A stretch of 9,302 bases of DNA from Synergistaceae bacterium (GTDB lineage: Bacteria; Synergistota; Synergistia; Synergistales; Aminobacteriaceae), in assembly GCA_017427625.1 (NCBI GenBank), contig JAFRSL010000269.1:1-9302 (forward strand). The letters are read 5' to 3'. Below are positions 1 to 6,728 of this stretch, piece by piece. The notes below the pieces were generated by a model. That model saw only the letters and a program-made list of their open reading frames with translations, was not told where the DNA came from and searched no databases. How positions within the stretch are numbered: the stretch's first letter is position 1; every line of letters begins with the position of its first letter. The position numbers and the translations under genes were made by a program.

Positions 1-167
1 AGGGAATTTACTTTCTTGATGGAATCCGAAAGCACATCTTCAAAGGAAACGCTCGGAGTTTCTTTTTGCTTGCTATTATCCGTATAAGTACTGTATACAC
101 TTCTTGCAGCCCTCTGTGTTCCGTTTTGTCCGTATACTTGTGAAAAATCTATTAGCAGACGCTCCAT
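1..167 (-). CDS. 5' part of an unidentified gene, possibly FliE-like; cut by window edge
   Basis: An open frame runs from an ATG at 167 down to the window edge without a stop (55 codons, protein starting MERLLIDFSQVYGQ). A strong Shine-Dalgarno GGGAGG (complement of 178-183) lies 10 nt upstream of the ATG, the best reason to think the gene is real. The visible part has no signal peptide or membrane segment. It has a polar Ser/Thr/Gln/Asn-rich N-terminus to about residue 38, then a segment reading SFEDVLSDSIKKVNS. FliE, the small flagellar rod/MS-ring junction protein, also has a variable polar N-terminus followed by a 'SFaxvLkxxxxxvN' segment, so FliE is a possibility. The match is short and no flgB/flgC lies directly upstream, so the identity is weak. 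It is divergent from the lipid A operon. A coding gene is fairly likely; the product name is a guess. Confidence 0.6.
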   Translation of the reverse strand, partial: MERLLIDFSQVYGQNGTQRAARSVYSTYTDNSKQKETPSVSFEDVLSDSIKKVNS

Positions 168-399
168 GCTACATAGGCCTCCCGGTCAGATAATTTTTTT
201 ATTCTCGCTCCGTCGATATGCCTCATAATTTATGTGATTTCCTGCGAGGGAAGTCCGTTTGCGATCTTCCTGATTCAACACACGGACATTTAATCTTTCG
301 CCCCTGTTTAGATTTATTTTACACCCATTTCTTGATTCTGATGAATGACAACAAAAATTCCCGTGCCCGTAAACTTCAATGAGGCACAAAATACTCTGT

Positions 400-427
400 A
401 TTATATAATAAGTGAAACTCATAGCAA
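400..427 (-). promoter_or_regulatory. candidate promoter for the leftward gene
   Basis: On the minus strand, TTGCTA (complement of 422-427; four of six matches to TTGACA) is followed after 16 bases by a perfect TATAAT (complement of 400-405). Transcription would begin near 393, leaving a leader of about 225 nt before the ATG at 167. The -10 box overlaps the rightward -10 by two bases, so the two promoters could exclude each other. Inferred from sequence only. Confidence 0.35.
404..409 (+). promoter_or_regulatory. candidate -10 box for the lipid A operon
   Basis: A perfect TATAAT lies about 52 bases before the ATG at 461, which would give a 5' leader of roughly 45 nt. No good TTGACA-like -35 box is found 16-18 bases upstream (GAGGCA at 381-386 is poor), so the call rests on the -10 box, the AT-rich setting and the position before the first gene of the operon. 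Confidence 0.4.
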
Positions 428-460
428 CACATATTTTTTGAAAGGAGATTACTTTCTCTC

Positions 461-2065
461 ATGAAATCATTAACTGTCTTACTGCTTCTCACGACGATGC
501 TGATTTTTCCGCACGGCACGTCTTACGCCCTCGATGTCCCGGAAAAATACACCGACAAAATTTCAGCCGTTGACTTCTTCCCGACAGGTGCAAGATTCAC
601 CTTCGTGGTTGAACCCGAAGACGAAAGCGGAAATTTCAGGGCGTTAATCCCGGGAGCATTCAGACCGGAATCAATAAGGCTCCTTAACCCTGAAAGCGTT
701 TACGGCGACATTTACGTTTCGAGTTATTCGCGCACGAAATGGACTCCCTCTCAGCTCGAATCACTAAGGCTTCAGGCGGAAGAGCAGTCAAAAATCGTCA
801 GCGACCTCAACTCCAGGAAATCAGCCTTTGAGCAGACGCTCGCGTTCCTCAAGAATGCAACCCCCGAAAAGTCAAAGCCCCAAGAACTCCTCCAATACAT
901 TCAGGAGGCTCAGGGTGTAAGGCTTGCGGCAGAGAACGGGCTTTCAGCACTCAGGGTCAAGCTCAACCAAGAGCAGGAGAAACTCAGAATGCTCAATCAG
1001 GAGTTGCAGAACAAGAGGCCCGCAGGCGATACGAGGTACACAGAAGTTACAGGACGCGCAAGAGGGATGGTATACATTGAGGCTTTCACGGACTCCGCGT
1101 CGTGGCGGCCAAAATACATCCTCGACCTCTACTCATCAACAGGCGAGATCGCGGCTGGAATGTACATACTAGCGTCCCAGAGAACAGGCCTCGACTTCAC
1201 AGGAACGATTACGCTTCACACAAAAACACCCGACGAACGAGTAACAACTCCCGAAGTCTCACCCCTCAAAGTCAGCATAAAGCCCAAAGAGCAGGTTATA
1301 GCCTCAAATTCGGCAGTGAGCATTACGCGGACAAACAGGCAGTTCAAATCCGCAAGAGCCGCAATGAACGAAGCCGACATGTACATGGCCGCCGAAGAAA
1401 TGGCCGACGTCGACGAAAACGCTCTCGGTGTACAAGCACCAAAAGCTCCGTCCGTAACTGAAACGCTCTCTGACAGGACTGTCGCGGTTGCAGGTACACT
1501 CGCAGGAGACGGAACTGAAAGAGTCTTCGAGGCCTCAGCAGGAAATATGACGATGAGCAGCAAGGTCGAGCTTATCATGATTCCAGAGCAGAGGACAAAT
1601 GCGTGGATCATTGCCAGCATGGACGAGGGAAACGATCATATGATACCCGGCGAGGCTGAACTCAGAGTCGACGGTCATTCCTCAGGGAAAATCTACATCG
1701 AGGAGTACGGCATCGGCCAGAAGAAAATCCCGTTCGGATATGCTGACCAGATTACGGCGAAGAAGGAAAGGCTCGTCGAGAAAACAGGCGTTCAGTGGTT
1801 CAGCGGGGTATTCACGAGCGGTTACAAGCTGGAAATCACAAACGGCACGAAGAAGGAGCAGGTCATAACCGTGAAGGACAGGCTTCCTATTCCGACGGAC
1901 GAGAAAATCAAACTCGACATCAAACGAATCGAACCGAAAGAAAAGGAACGCGACAAAGAGAACCGTCTCACGTGGGAAATCACAGTACCGGCCGGAGCTA
2001 CTGTGCCGATTATTGTCGATTACACACTGAGCTATCCTTCAGGCGAGGAGCTGGAGTACAAATAA
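461..2065 (+). CDS. secreted DUF4140/DUF4139 domain protein
   Basis: The 534-residue protein belongs to the DUF4139 family (with N-terminal DUF4140), annotated in some genomes as mucoidy-inhibitor A-like; its biochemical role is not established. Residues 1-23 form a signal peptide with a likely cut after SYA, so it should act in the periplasm or at the outer membrane. Residues ~33-130 match the DUF4140 beta domain. Residues ~96-186 are charged and helical, probably coiled coil. Residues ~203-525 are the DUF4139 beta region, with the family's W-R-P-x-Y near 215-219, T-L-H-T-K-T-P at 251-257 and the C-terminal 'W-E-I-T-V-P-A-G' strand at 505-512. An Ala/Met/Glu-rich, probably disordered insert lies at ~295-330. 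The start is supported by AAAGGAG at 441-447, 13 nt before the ATG. It is the first gene of the operon; its stop codon shares one base with the next start. The family call is firm; a role in LPS assembly is only suggested by context. Confidence 0.88.
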   Translation: MKSLTVLLLLTTMLIFPHGTSYALDVPEKYTDKISAVDFFPTGARFTFVVEPEDESGNFRALIPGAFRPESIRLLNPESVYGDIYVSSYSRTKWTPSQLESLRLQAEEQSKIVSDLNSRKSAFEQTLAFLKNATPEKSKPQELLQYIQEAQGVRLAAENGLSALRVKLNQEQEKLRMLNQELQNKRPAGDTRYTEVTGRARGMVYIEAFTDSASWRPKYILDLYSSTGEIAAGMYILASQRTGLDFTGTITLHTKTPDERVTTPEVSPLKVSIKPKEQVIASNSAVSITRTNRQFKSARAAMNEADMYMAAEEMADVDENALGVQAPKAPSVTETLSDRTVAVAGTLAGDGTERVFEASAGNMTMSSKVELIMIPEQRTNAWIIASMDEGNDHMIPGEAELRVDGHSSGKIYIEEYGIGQKKIPFGYADQITAKKERLVEKTGVQWFSGVFTSGYKLEITNGTKKEQVITVKDRLPIPTDEKIKLDIKRIEPKEKERDKENRLTWEITVPAGATVPIIVDYTLSYPSGEELEYK

Positions 2066-3213
2066 TGGGACAGAATAACTTTCTCAAGTGGATAACAATC
2101 CCTCCCGTCGTCGCAATTTTGACCATAATGCTTGCGCGCGCTATGGGCGTTGGAAGCGTCGTCGGCGAGGTTGATATTGCGATTTGGGGACTCGTTTGGC
2201 TGCTGTTCATCGTCATGAGCATTCTCTACGGACTGTTCATAATTCACGGCTTCAACATCGGGCTGATCTCACTTCAGGCACTAGCTCAGGGTGTACTTCT
2301 CTGCCCTATGGCAATAACTTACGGTGCGAGAATGTTCCAGTGGCTCGGAGTTATTATCGCTGTCTGCGGAGGCGCGGCCCTTCTTGTCGCGTACAATCAG
2401 GAGGAGAACGAACGCAACAAGGTCATACCTGTCGAGGTCGAAAATGACGTTAAGAGAATCCCCGTGAACTTCGCGATTACCGACGACACAGGCGCAATCC
2501 TCAACCTCACGGAAGATATGCTCGACGTACTCGGAATATCACGAATGGCATCGGTTGGCAAAAATATCTCCGAGTGGTTCAGCCCCGTCTCAACAACAGC
2601 TGAGATTAACGGAAAAATCTGGGACATCGAGCGGAAAAGCATTGATGACGGAAAACGCTTCTACTTTGAGCTTACGCCTAAGGGGCTTCCCGTCGGGGAC
2701 ACGGAGGATAAGAAGGGAAGTTCCGGCCCGATTGAGTTCTTTGACCCTGACACAAAACTTCACACATTCGCTTACGGTATAGCAAGAATAGCCGATGAGC
2801 TTTACCGTTCCGGACGTTACAACCACCCTGTCAGCGCGTTCATGATCAGGCTCGTGTTCCCGCAGCTTCTTCCAGATGACAACATGGACAAATACATAAA
2901 GCCGTTCAGAGCCTACTGCGCCAGAGTCATGGAAGATGTCAGGCAGTCAGACACAGTGATACAGGCCGGAGAGTTCCAGATTATCGCGGTTATGTCAGAG
3001 TGCCCGTATCAGATGGTTGACGGGATAATCGAGCGTCTTTCGTCAATCACGAACGCACTTTGCCCGACGTTCGAGGAGTTCCTTCATGTTACGCTGATGA
3101 ACGTCTCGGAAACATACGAGGGCGGGACAAATCTTCCGTCAGCACAGGATCTCGTTGACAAACTGACACAGCAAATGACGCGGAAATATTCGGCCAACGC
3201 ATTATCGCAATGA
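2065..3213 (+). CDS. four-TM sensor-like protein with PAS-like and degenerate GGDEF-like domains
   Basis: A 382-residue protein. I chose the ATG at 2065, which overlaps the previous stop by one base (TAATG) and has GGAG at 2053-2056, 8 nt upstream. The frame is open further upstream, but that part lies inside the DUF4139 gene. Four hydrophobic segments lie at ~8-28, 37-60, 64-86 and 91-110. Residues ~133-204 look PAS-like (predicted strands around FAITDDTGAIL, then a helix and WDIER strand). Residues ~222-375 resemble a GGDEF domain: it opens with FFDPDTKLHTF, like the usual D-x-L-T-G-L-x-N-R opening, then helix, PVSAFMIRL strand, and RQSDTVIQ where R-x-x-D-x-x-x-R is expected. At the signature site it reads AGEFQI instead of G-G-D-E-F, so diguanylate cyclase activity is unlikely. 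It may sense a signal at the membrane or bind a nucleotide or partner. Its stop overlaps the lptF/G start (ATGA). The gene is certain, the topology likely, the domain assignments inferred by eye. Confidence 0.75.
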   Translation: MGQNNFLKWITIPPVVAILTIMLARAMGVGSVVGEVDIAIWGLVWLLFIVMSILYGLFIIHGFNIGLISLQALAQGVLLCPMAITYGARMFQWLGVIIAVCGGAALLVAYNQEENERNKVIPVEVENDVKRIPVNFAITDDTGAILNLTEDMLDVLGISRMASVGKNISEWFSPVSTTAEINGKIWDIERKSIDDGKRFYFELTPKGLPVGDTEDKKGSSGPIEFFDPDTKLHTFAYGIARIADELYRSGRYNHPVSAFMIRLVFPQLLPDDNMDKYIKPFRAYCARVMEDVRQSDTVIQAGEFQIIAVMSECPYQMVDGIIERLSSITNALCPTFEEFLHVTLMNVSETYEGGTNLPSAQDLVDKLTQQMTRKYSANALSQ

Positions 3214-4313
3214 AACGAAGCTTACTCAACAAGTTAATACTAGGCTCATGCACAGGGCCTTTCATGTTCGGGATATTGATATTCGTATTGATATTCGTTG
3301 CCGGAGACTTGCTGTTTCAGGCGGCAAAGCTGATCATCGAGCAAGGTGTCGCGCTTGGGGTAGTTACGCGGTTATTCTTCTATCGTCTTCCTGAAGTAAT
3401 CGTCATGACTATCCCAATGTCGTCCCTACTGTCAACACTTCTTGGAATGTCAACCCTTAACGCTGGGAGCGAACTCATTGCGCTTCGTTCTCTGGGGATA
3501 CCTTTCACGAGGATATTGAGACCTGTAATTGCGGCATCGGTGATGATCTCGTTGATAGGCTTCGGGCTTAATGAGACTGTCGTACCATTCGGGGCAATCG
3601 CGGCGGACAGGCTCATGAAGTTCGAGATAATGAAGCACCAAGCCTCTGTAGTTCAGGAAAAAGTCTTCCTTCGAGACGAGGAGGGCGGGAAACTCAAACG
3701 CGTACTCTACATCGACACGCTTGACCCTGAAGCCGGAACTCTCAGCGGAATAATGATGCACGAATTTGACAGCGAAGGACGGCTCTCTCACACACTCAAC
3801 GCCAGGCGCGGAATGTGGCAGAACTCGCAATGGTGGATTGAGGACGGAAGAATGTACGATGTCAACGCAGAAGGCGAAGTGAATCTCCTCTTGAGGTTTG
3901 AACGTCAGATGCTGGCACTGAGACTTTCACCGGAGCAGTTACAGCGTTCAACCAGAAGACCCGGCGACATGAGCGCGCATGAATTATGGTCATACATCAA
4001 GCAGGGCGAGGCAATAGAGTCGCAATTATCGCAGCTCTGGGTGATGTTCCACTTGAAGATGGCAGTCCCTTGGGCTTGCGTGATAATGGCCGTACTTGGC
4101 GCGGGATTCGGGGCATCAAGGCGAGGACGTTCAGGAGGAGGAGTTGGATTCGGGATAAGTGTTGTGATAGTATTCGCATATTACGTGGTGATGTCGCTAT
4201 GCCGTGCGTTGGGCGAGGCTGGTAACATTCCGCCTTTAATCGCGGGCTGGGGGCCGAATATAGTGTTCTTCTTCATTGCTATTTTCTTCGCGTGGAGGGT
4301 CGACAGAATTTGA
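3210..4313 (+). CDS. LptF/LptG family LPS export permease
   Basis: This 367-residue protein is a YjgP/YjgQ-family permease. LptF and LptG pair with the LptB ATPase and LptC to pull LPS out of the inner membrane toward the periplasmic bridge. The topology fits: three N-terminal membrane segments (~15-37, 55-82, 102-123), a periplasmic beta-jellyroll-like region (~135-265), and three C-terminal segments (~281-302, 310-332, 342-362). Family motifs include SELIALRSLGIP (87-98) and the FHLKMAVPWACVIMAVLG segment starting TM4 (280-297). Length is normal. The start overlaps the previous stop in ATGA with no clear ribosome-binding site, suggesting translational coupling. I cannot tell from sequence whether it is the F or G paralogue, and no second paralogue is in the window. 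It sits directly before lpxI. Confidence 0.93.
   Translation: MKRSLLNKLILGSCTGPFMFGILIFVLIFVAGDLLFQAAKLIIEQGVALGVVTRLFFYRLPEVIVMTIPMSSLLSTLLGMSTLNAGSELIALRSLGIPFTRILRPVIAASVMISLIGFGLNETVVPFGAIAADRLMKFEIMKHQASVVQEKVFLRDEEGGKLKRVLYIDTLDPEAGTLSGIMMHEFDSEGRLSHTLNARRGMWQNSQWWIEDGRMYDVNAEGEVNLLLRFERQMLALRLSPEQLQRSTRRPGDMSAHELWSYIKQGEAIESQLSQLWVMFHLKMAVPWACVIMAVLGAGFGASRRGRSGGGVGFGISVVIVFAYYVVMSLCRALGEAGNIPPLIAGWGPNIVFFFIAIFFAWRVDRI
4294..4299 (+). promoter_or_regulatory. ribosome-binding site that sets the lpxI start at TTG 4310
   Basis: GGAGGG inside the end of the lptF/G-type gene lies 10 nt before a TTG at 4310. An alternative in-frame GTG at 4292 would overlap this site and has no Shine-Dalgarno of its own. 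Starting at TTG also puts the conserved ALVAGGG strand at the very N-terminus, as in LpxI homologues. The TTG overlaps the preceding TGA stop (TTGA). Confidence 0.65.
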
Positions 4314-5125
4314 GCATTGCACTTGTAGCAGGAGGCGGAATACTCCCCGTAGAAATTGCGAGGAAATTGGCCGCACTCCAGAAGCCCGGACTTATATTGT
4401 CGCTCGGTGCTGACGTTAAAACTCTAAGGCCGTACGCCGGGAAAATCGTGAAGATGAAGACACCGAATCTAGGGCGCGCAATCAATGAAATTAAGTCCTA
4501 CGGTGCGGAAAAGTTAATCATGGCCGGATTTATCCCCAAAAAGTTAATATACTGCCTGCCGCTGTTCTTCGACTCATTGTCGCGCTCAGTCTTGAGGAAT
4601 GCGCTTCATGATGATCATTCGCTTCTCGGTTCTATAGTGTCAGCACTTGAGGGCGAGGGAATTTCCGTCATTCCGTATTGGCAGATACTTCCTGAGTTCA
4701 TCGCAAAATCCGGGCAGCTCTCCTCACGTTCACCAACAGAGAAAGAACTTTCCGACATCAATTATGGCCGCGAAATACTGCGGGTAATATTACCTTGCTC
4801 ATTCGGTCAGGGGCTTTGCGTCGCTGACGGATCGGTCGTAGCTGTCGAAGCTATGGAGGGCACGGACAACATGATAACCAGAGCGGGCGGAATTTCGGGG
4901 CATGGCGTGGTCGTGAAGATGATGAAGGCTGGTCAGGACATGAGATATGATCTTCCGACTGTCGGGACGAGGACGCTTGAGACTATGCACAAGGCCGGAA
5001 TGACTTGCCTTGCAGTCGAGGCAGGGAAGACGCTGATACTTGAGCCTGAGAAATTCTTTGAGCTTTCGGAGAAGTACAAGATTGCAATATGGGGGATTAA
5101 AGATGACACAGAAATTTCAAGCTGA
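4310..5125 (+). CDS. lpxI: LpxI, UDP-2,3-diacylglucosamine pyrophosphatase
   Basis: LpxI hydrolyses UDP-2,3-diacylglucosamine to lipid X and UMP, the fourth step of lipid A synthesis, on the cytoplasmic side. It replaces LpxH in many bacteria outside the Beta- and Gammaproteobacteria. With the TTG start the protein has 271 residues, the normal length. The N-terminal domain (~1-130) starts SIALVAGGGILPVEIAR. The C-terminal (former DUF1009) domain carries the hallmark stretch VVAVEAMEGTDNMITRAG (176-193) and then QDMRYDLPTVG (209-219); D186, D210 and D214 are in these conserved acidic motifs and are candidate metal or catalytic residues. It overlaps the permease gene by 4 nt and the next gene by 23 nt. 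A longer form from GTG 4292 (277 residues) is possible but less likely. LpxB, the next enzyme in the pathway, is encoded one gene downstream. Identity is firm. Confidence 0.94.
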   Translation: MSIALVAGGGILPVEIARKLAALQKPGLILSLGADVKTLRPYAGKIVKMKTPNLGRAINEIKSYGAEKLIMAGFIPKKLIYCLPLFFDSLSRSVLRNALHDDHSLLGSIVSALEGEGISVIPYWQILPEFIAKSGQLSSRSPTEKELSDINYGREILRVILPCSFGQGLCVADGSVVAVEAMEGTDNMITRAGGISGHGVVVKMMKAGQDMRYDLPTVGTRTLETMHKAGMTCLAVEAGKTLILEPEKFFELSEKYKIAIWGIKDDTEISS

Positions 5126-6728
5126 CGAACTGAGCAAAGCACTGGAATATACATCGTCATGCCTTGAGGAAATGAAACTGTCGGCAAAAGACAGAGTTAG
5201 ATCCGAGCTCATGTGTGAGGAAGCGTTAGTGAGCCTCATGAATCACGCGGACTTCACAAAACGCAGCACCTTCAGCGTGAACGTGAGAAAGTTCTTCGGC
5301 GATGTAGTGATAGATTTCGCGGTGCCGGGAGAAGAGTTCGAGTTCTCTGGGGGGACTGGTATTCAGTCGCTGAAAGATGATGACGATCTTCAAGAATCAT
5401 ACGAGGCAATACGGAATATAGTCCTCCGTTCGTTCTCAGGGAACATAAGGTACAAGCATTCCGGTAATCTCAACACTGTACGAATTAAGGCTGTACGTTC
5501 AAATTATTCGGGGCTTTACAAGACACTGGCGGCATTATTCCTCGCTGTAGTAGCAGGGGTCATTCTGAGGAATTTTGCTCCCACAAACGTCTCGATATTC
5601 GTCAACAATAATATACTCGACCCGATACGTACAGTATTCCTCAACGGCCTCAAGATGTGCGCTGTCCCGATAGTGTTCTTCTCGGTCGTCTCATGTATTG
5701 CTGACATGGGCGGGCTTTCTGGAATGAAGAAGACAGGCGGAAGGCTATTCAGGTATTTTGCGGCAAGCCAGATACTCGGGCTGACTGTCGGTTTGTGCCT
5801 CATGTACATATTCAGGCCGGGCGAAGGAGTAAATATTCCTGTAACTTCCGGCGAAACTGTGCAGACTCAATCGCTGTCATTCATCGGAATGCTGACTAAC
5901 TTAGTCGCAGGAAATGTAATCAGGCCGTTCCTTGATGGGGACATGCTTCAGATAATGGTGCTTGCGTTCTTTGTGGGGCTTGCAATCTCCCTGACTGACG
6001 CGAAAATCCTCCGCAAAGTTTCAAGTGAGCTTAATGTGGTATTCATGAAGATAACGGAAATTTTCCTTTACCTTACGCCCCTTGTGATGTTCTGTTCGGC
6101 GGCCTCGATGATTATCACGGCAGGAGCGGGGACTCTCGTCTCGGCAGCAGGAATAACACTCACGCTGATATTCGGGCACGTAGTAATACTCGTTCTTCTC
6201 TGCATGGCCGTGAAATTCCGCGCTAACCTAAATCCCTTCATGATGCTTAGGAAATCCGCGCCGATGCTAGCAACAGCCTTCAGCACATGCTCAAGCATAG
6301 CCGCGATCCCTGACAGCATGAAGTGTTCCGATGCAATGGGAATTTCACCATCTCTGTATTCATTCTCAGTCCCTGTAGGTGTGTCAGTCAGCAAGATAAC
6401 TACCCCGTTGTTTTATGCGGTTACGGTGCTTTCGGCGGCCAACCTTTACGGCGTGAACATAACTCCGTCGGCAATCATTCAGCTTTCGGTAACGATTCTT
6501 CTGCTGGCGGTTACGACTCCTTCAATGCCGGGCGGCGGGGTAATCTCGCTGTCAGTTCTTCTTTCGCAGGCGGGATGCCCTCTTGAGTTTGTCGGAATAG
6601 CGTTGAGCCTCGAGATGATCATAGATTTCACGGCGACAATGACCATATGTCAGGGGAATTTAGTCTGCACACTTCTTGCGGCGGCTGACGACAATCTTCT
6701 TGACCGCGAGAAATACAACCGGCCATGA
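5103..6728 (+). CDS. histidine-kinase-type ATPase domain fused to SLC1-type carrier
   Basis: A 541-residue fusion. I chose ATG 5103 because GGGGGA (5091-5096) lies 6 nt upstream; the frame opens earlier inside lpxI. Residues ~1-130 are soluble and resemble an RsbW/HATPase_c domain: CEEALVSLMNHA (38-49) looks like the N-box, and VIDFAVPGEEF (69-79) sits where the ATP-lid G1 box would be but is degenerate. Residues ~137-525 are a dicarboxylate/amino-acid:cation symporter (SLC1, SDF family) domain with many membrane segments. Hairpin 1 is recognisable (TAFSTCSSIAAIP, 391-403), as is the PGGG of hairpin 2 (476-479). The NMDGT motif is replaced by SKITT (430-434), and the TM8 motif D-M-x-R-T-x-x-N-V-x-G-D by D508-F-T-A-T-M-T-I-C-Q-G-N519. 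So the substrate Arg and the main Na+ ligands are missing; the substrate and ion cannot be predicted. Overlaps lpxI by 23 nt and lpxB by 4 nt. Family call firm; ATPase domain fairly likely. Confidence 0.83.
   Translation: MTQKFQADELSKALEYTSSCLEEMKLSAKDRVRSELMCEEALVSLMNHADFTKRSTFSVNVRKFFGDVVIDFAVPGEEFEFSGGTGIQSLKDDDDLQESYEAIRNIVLRSFSGNIRYKHSGNLNTVRIKAVRSNYSGLYKTLAALFLAVVAGVILRNFAPTNVSIFVNNNILDPIRTVFLNGLKMCAVPIVFFSVVSCIADMGGLSGMKKTGGRLFRYFAASQILGLTVGLCLMYIFRPGEGVNIPVTSGETVQTQSLSFIGMLTNLVAGNVIRPFLDGDMLQIMVLAFFVGLAISLTDAKILRKVSSELNVVFMKITEIFLYLTPLVMFCSAASMIITAGAGTLVSAAGITLTLIFGHVVILVLLCMAVKFRANLNPFMMLRKSAPMLATAFSTCSSIAAIPDSMKCSDAMGISPSLYSFSVPVGVSVSKITTPLFYAVTVLSAANLYGVNITPSAIIQLSVTILLLAVTTPSMPGGGVISLSVLLSQAGCPLEFVGIALSLEMIIDFTATMTICQGNLVCTLLAAADDNLLDREKYNRP

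Larger units (their letters stand above)
168..460. other. AT-rich divergent intergenic region
   Basis: This stretch of about 290 bases separates the leftward partial gene from the rightward DUF4139 gene. It is clearly richer in A+T than the coding regions. It contains overlapping -10-like boxes for both directions near 400-409 and a Shine-Dalgarno for each flanking gene. If the leftward promoter near 400-427 is right, the leftward gene has a leader of about 225 nt. Within it the six-base inverted repeat GTCCGT (253-258) / ACGGAC (282-287) could form only a weak hairpin with a 23-nt loop. I recognise no riboswitch. A 78-codon minus-strand open frame (422-186) has no ribosome-binding site and was not accepted as a gene. 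Confidence 0.6.

Noticed and set aside
186..422. 78-codon minus-strand open frame in the divergent intergenic region
   Set aside because: No Shine-Dalgarno before its ATG, low-complexity Cys/Ile-rich N-terminus, and the start lies upstream of the likely leftward transcription start near 393. The C-terminal half is polar and protein-like, so a short gene with a later start is not fully excluded.
1795..2064. Upstream extension of the PAS/GGDEF-like gene to an ATG at 1795
   Set aside because: The extra 90 residues are the out-of-frame reading of the DUF4139 gene, very basic and polar. The ATG at 2065 has a ribosome-binding site, and the membrane segments begin right after it.
5040..5102. Upstream extension of the SLC1 fusion gene to an alternative start at 5040
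   Set aside because: It lies inside lpxI and has an Arg/Ser-rich translation unlike the rest. ATG 5103 has GGGGGA 6 nt upstream.
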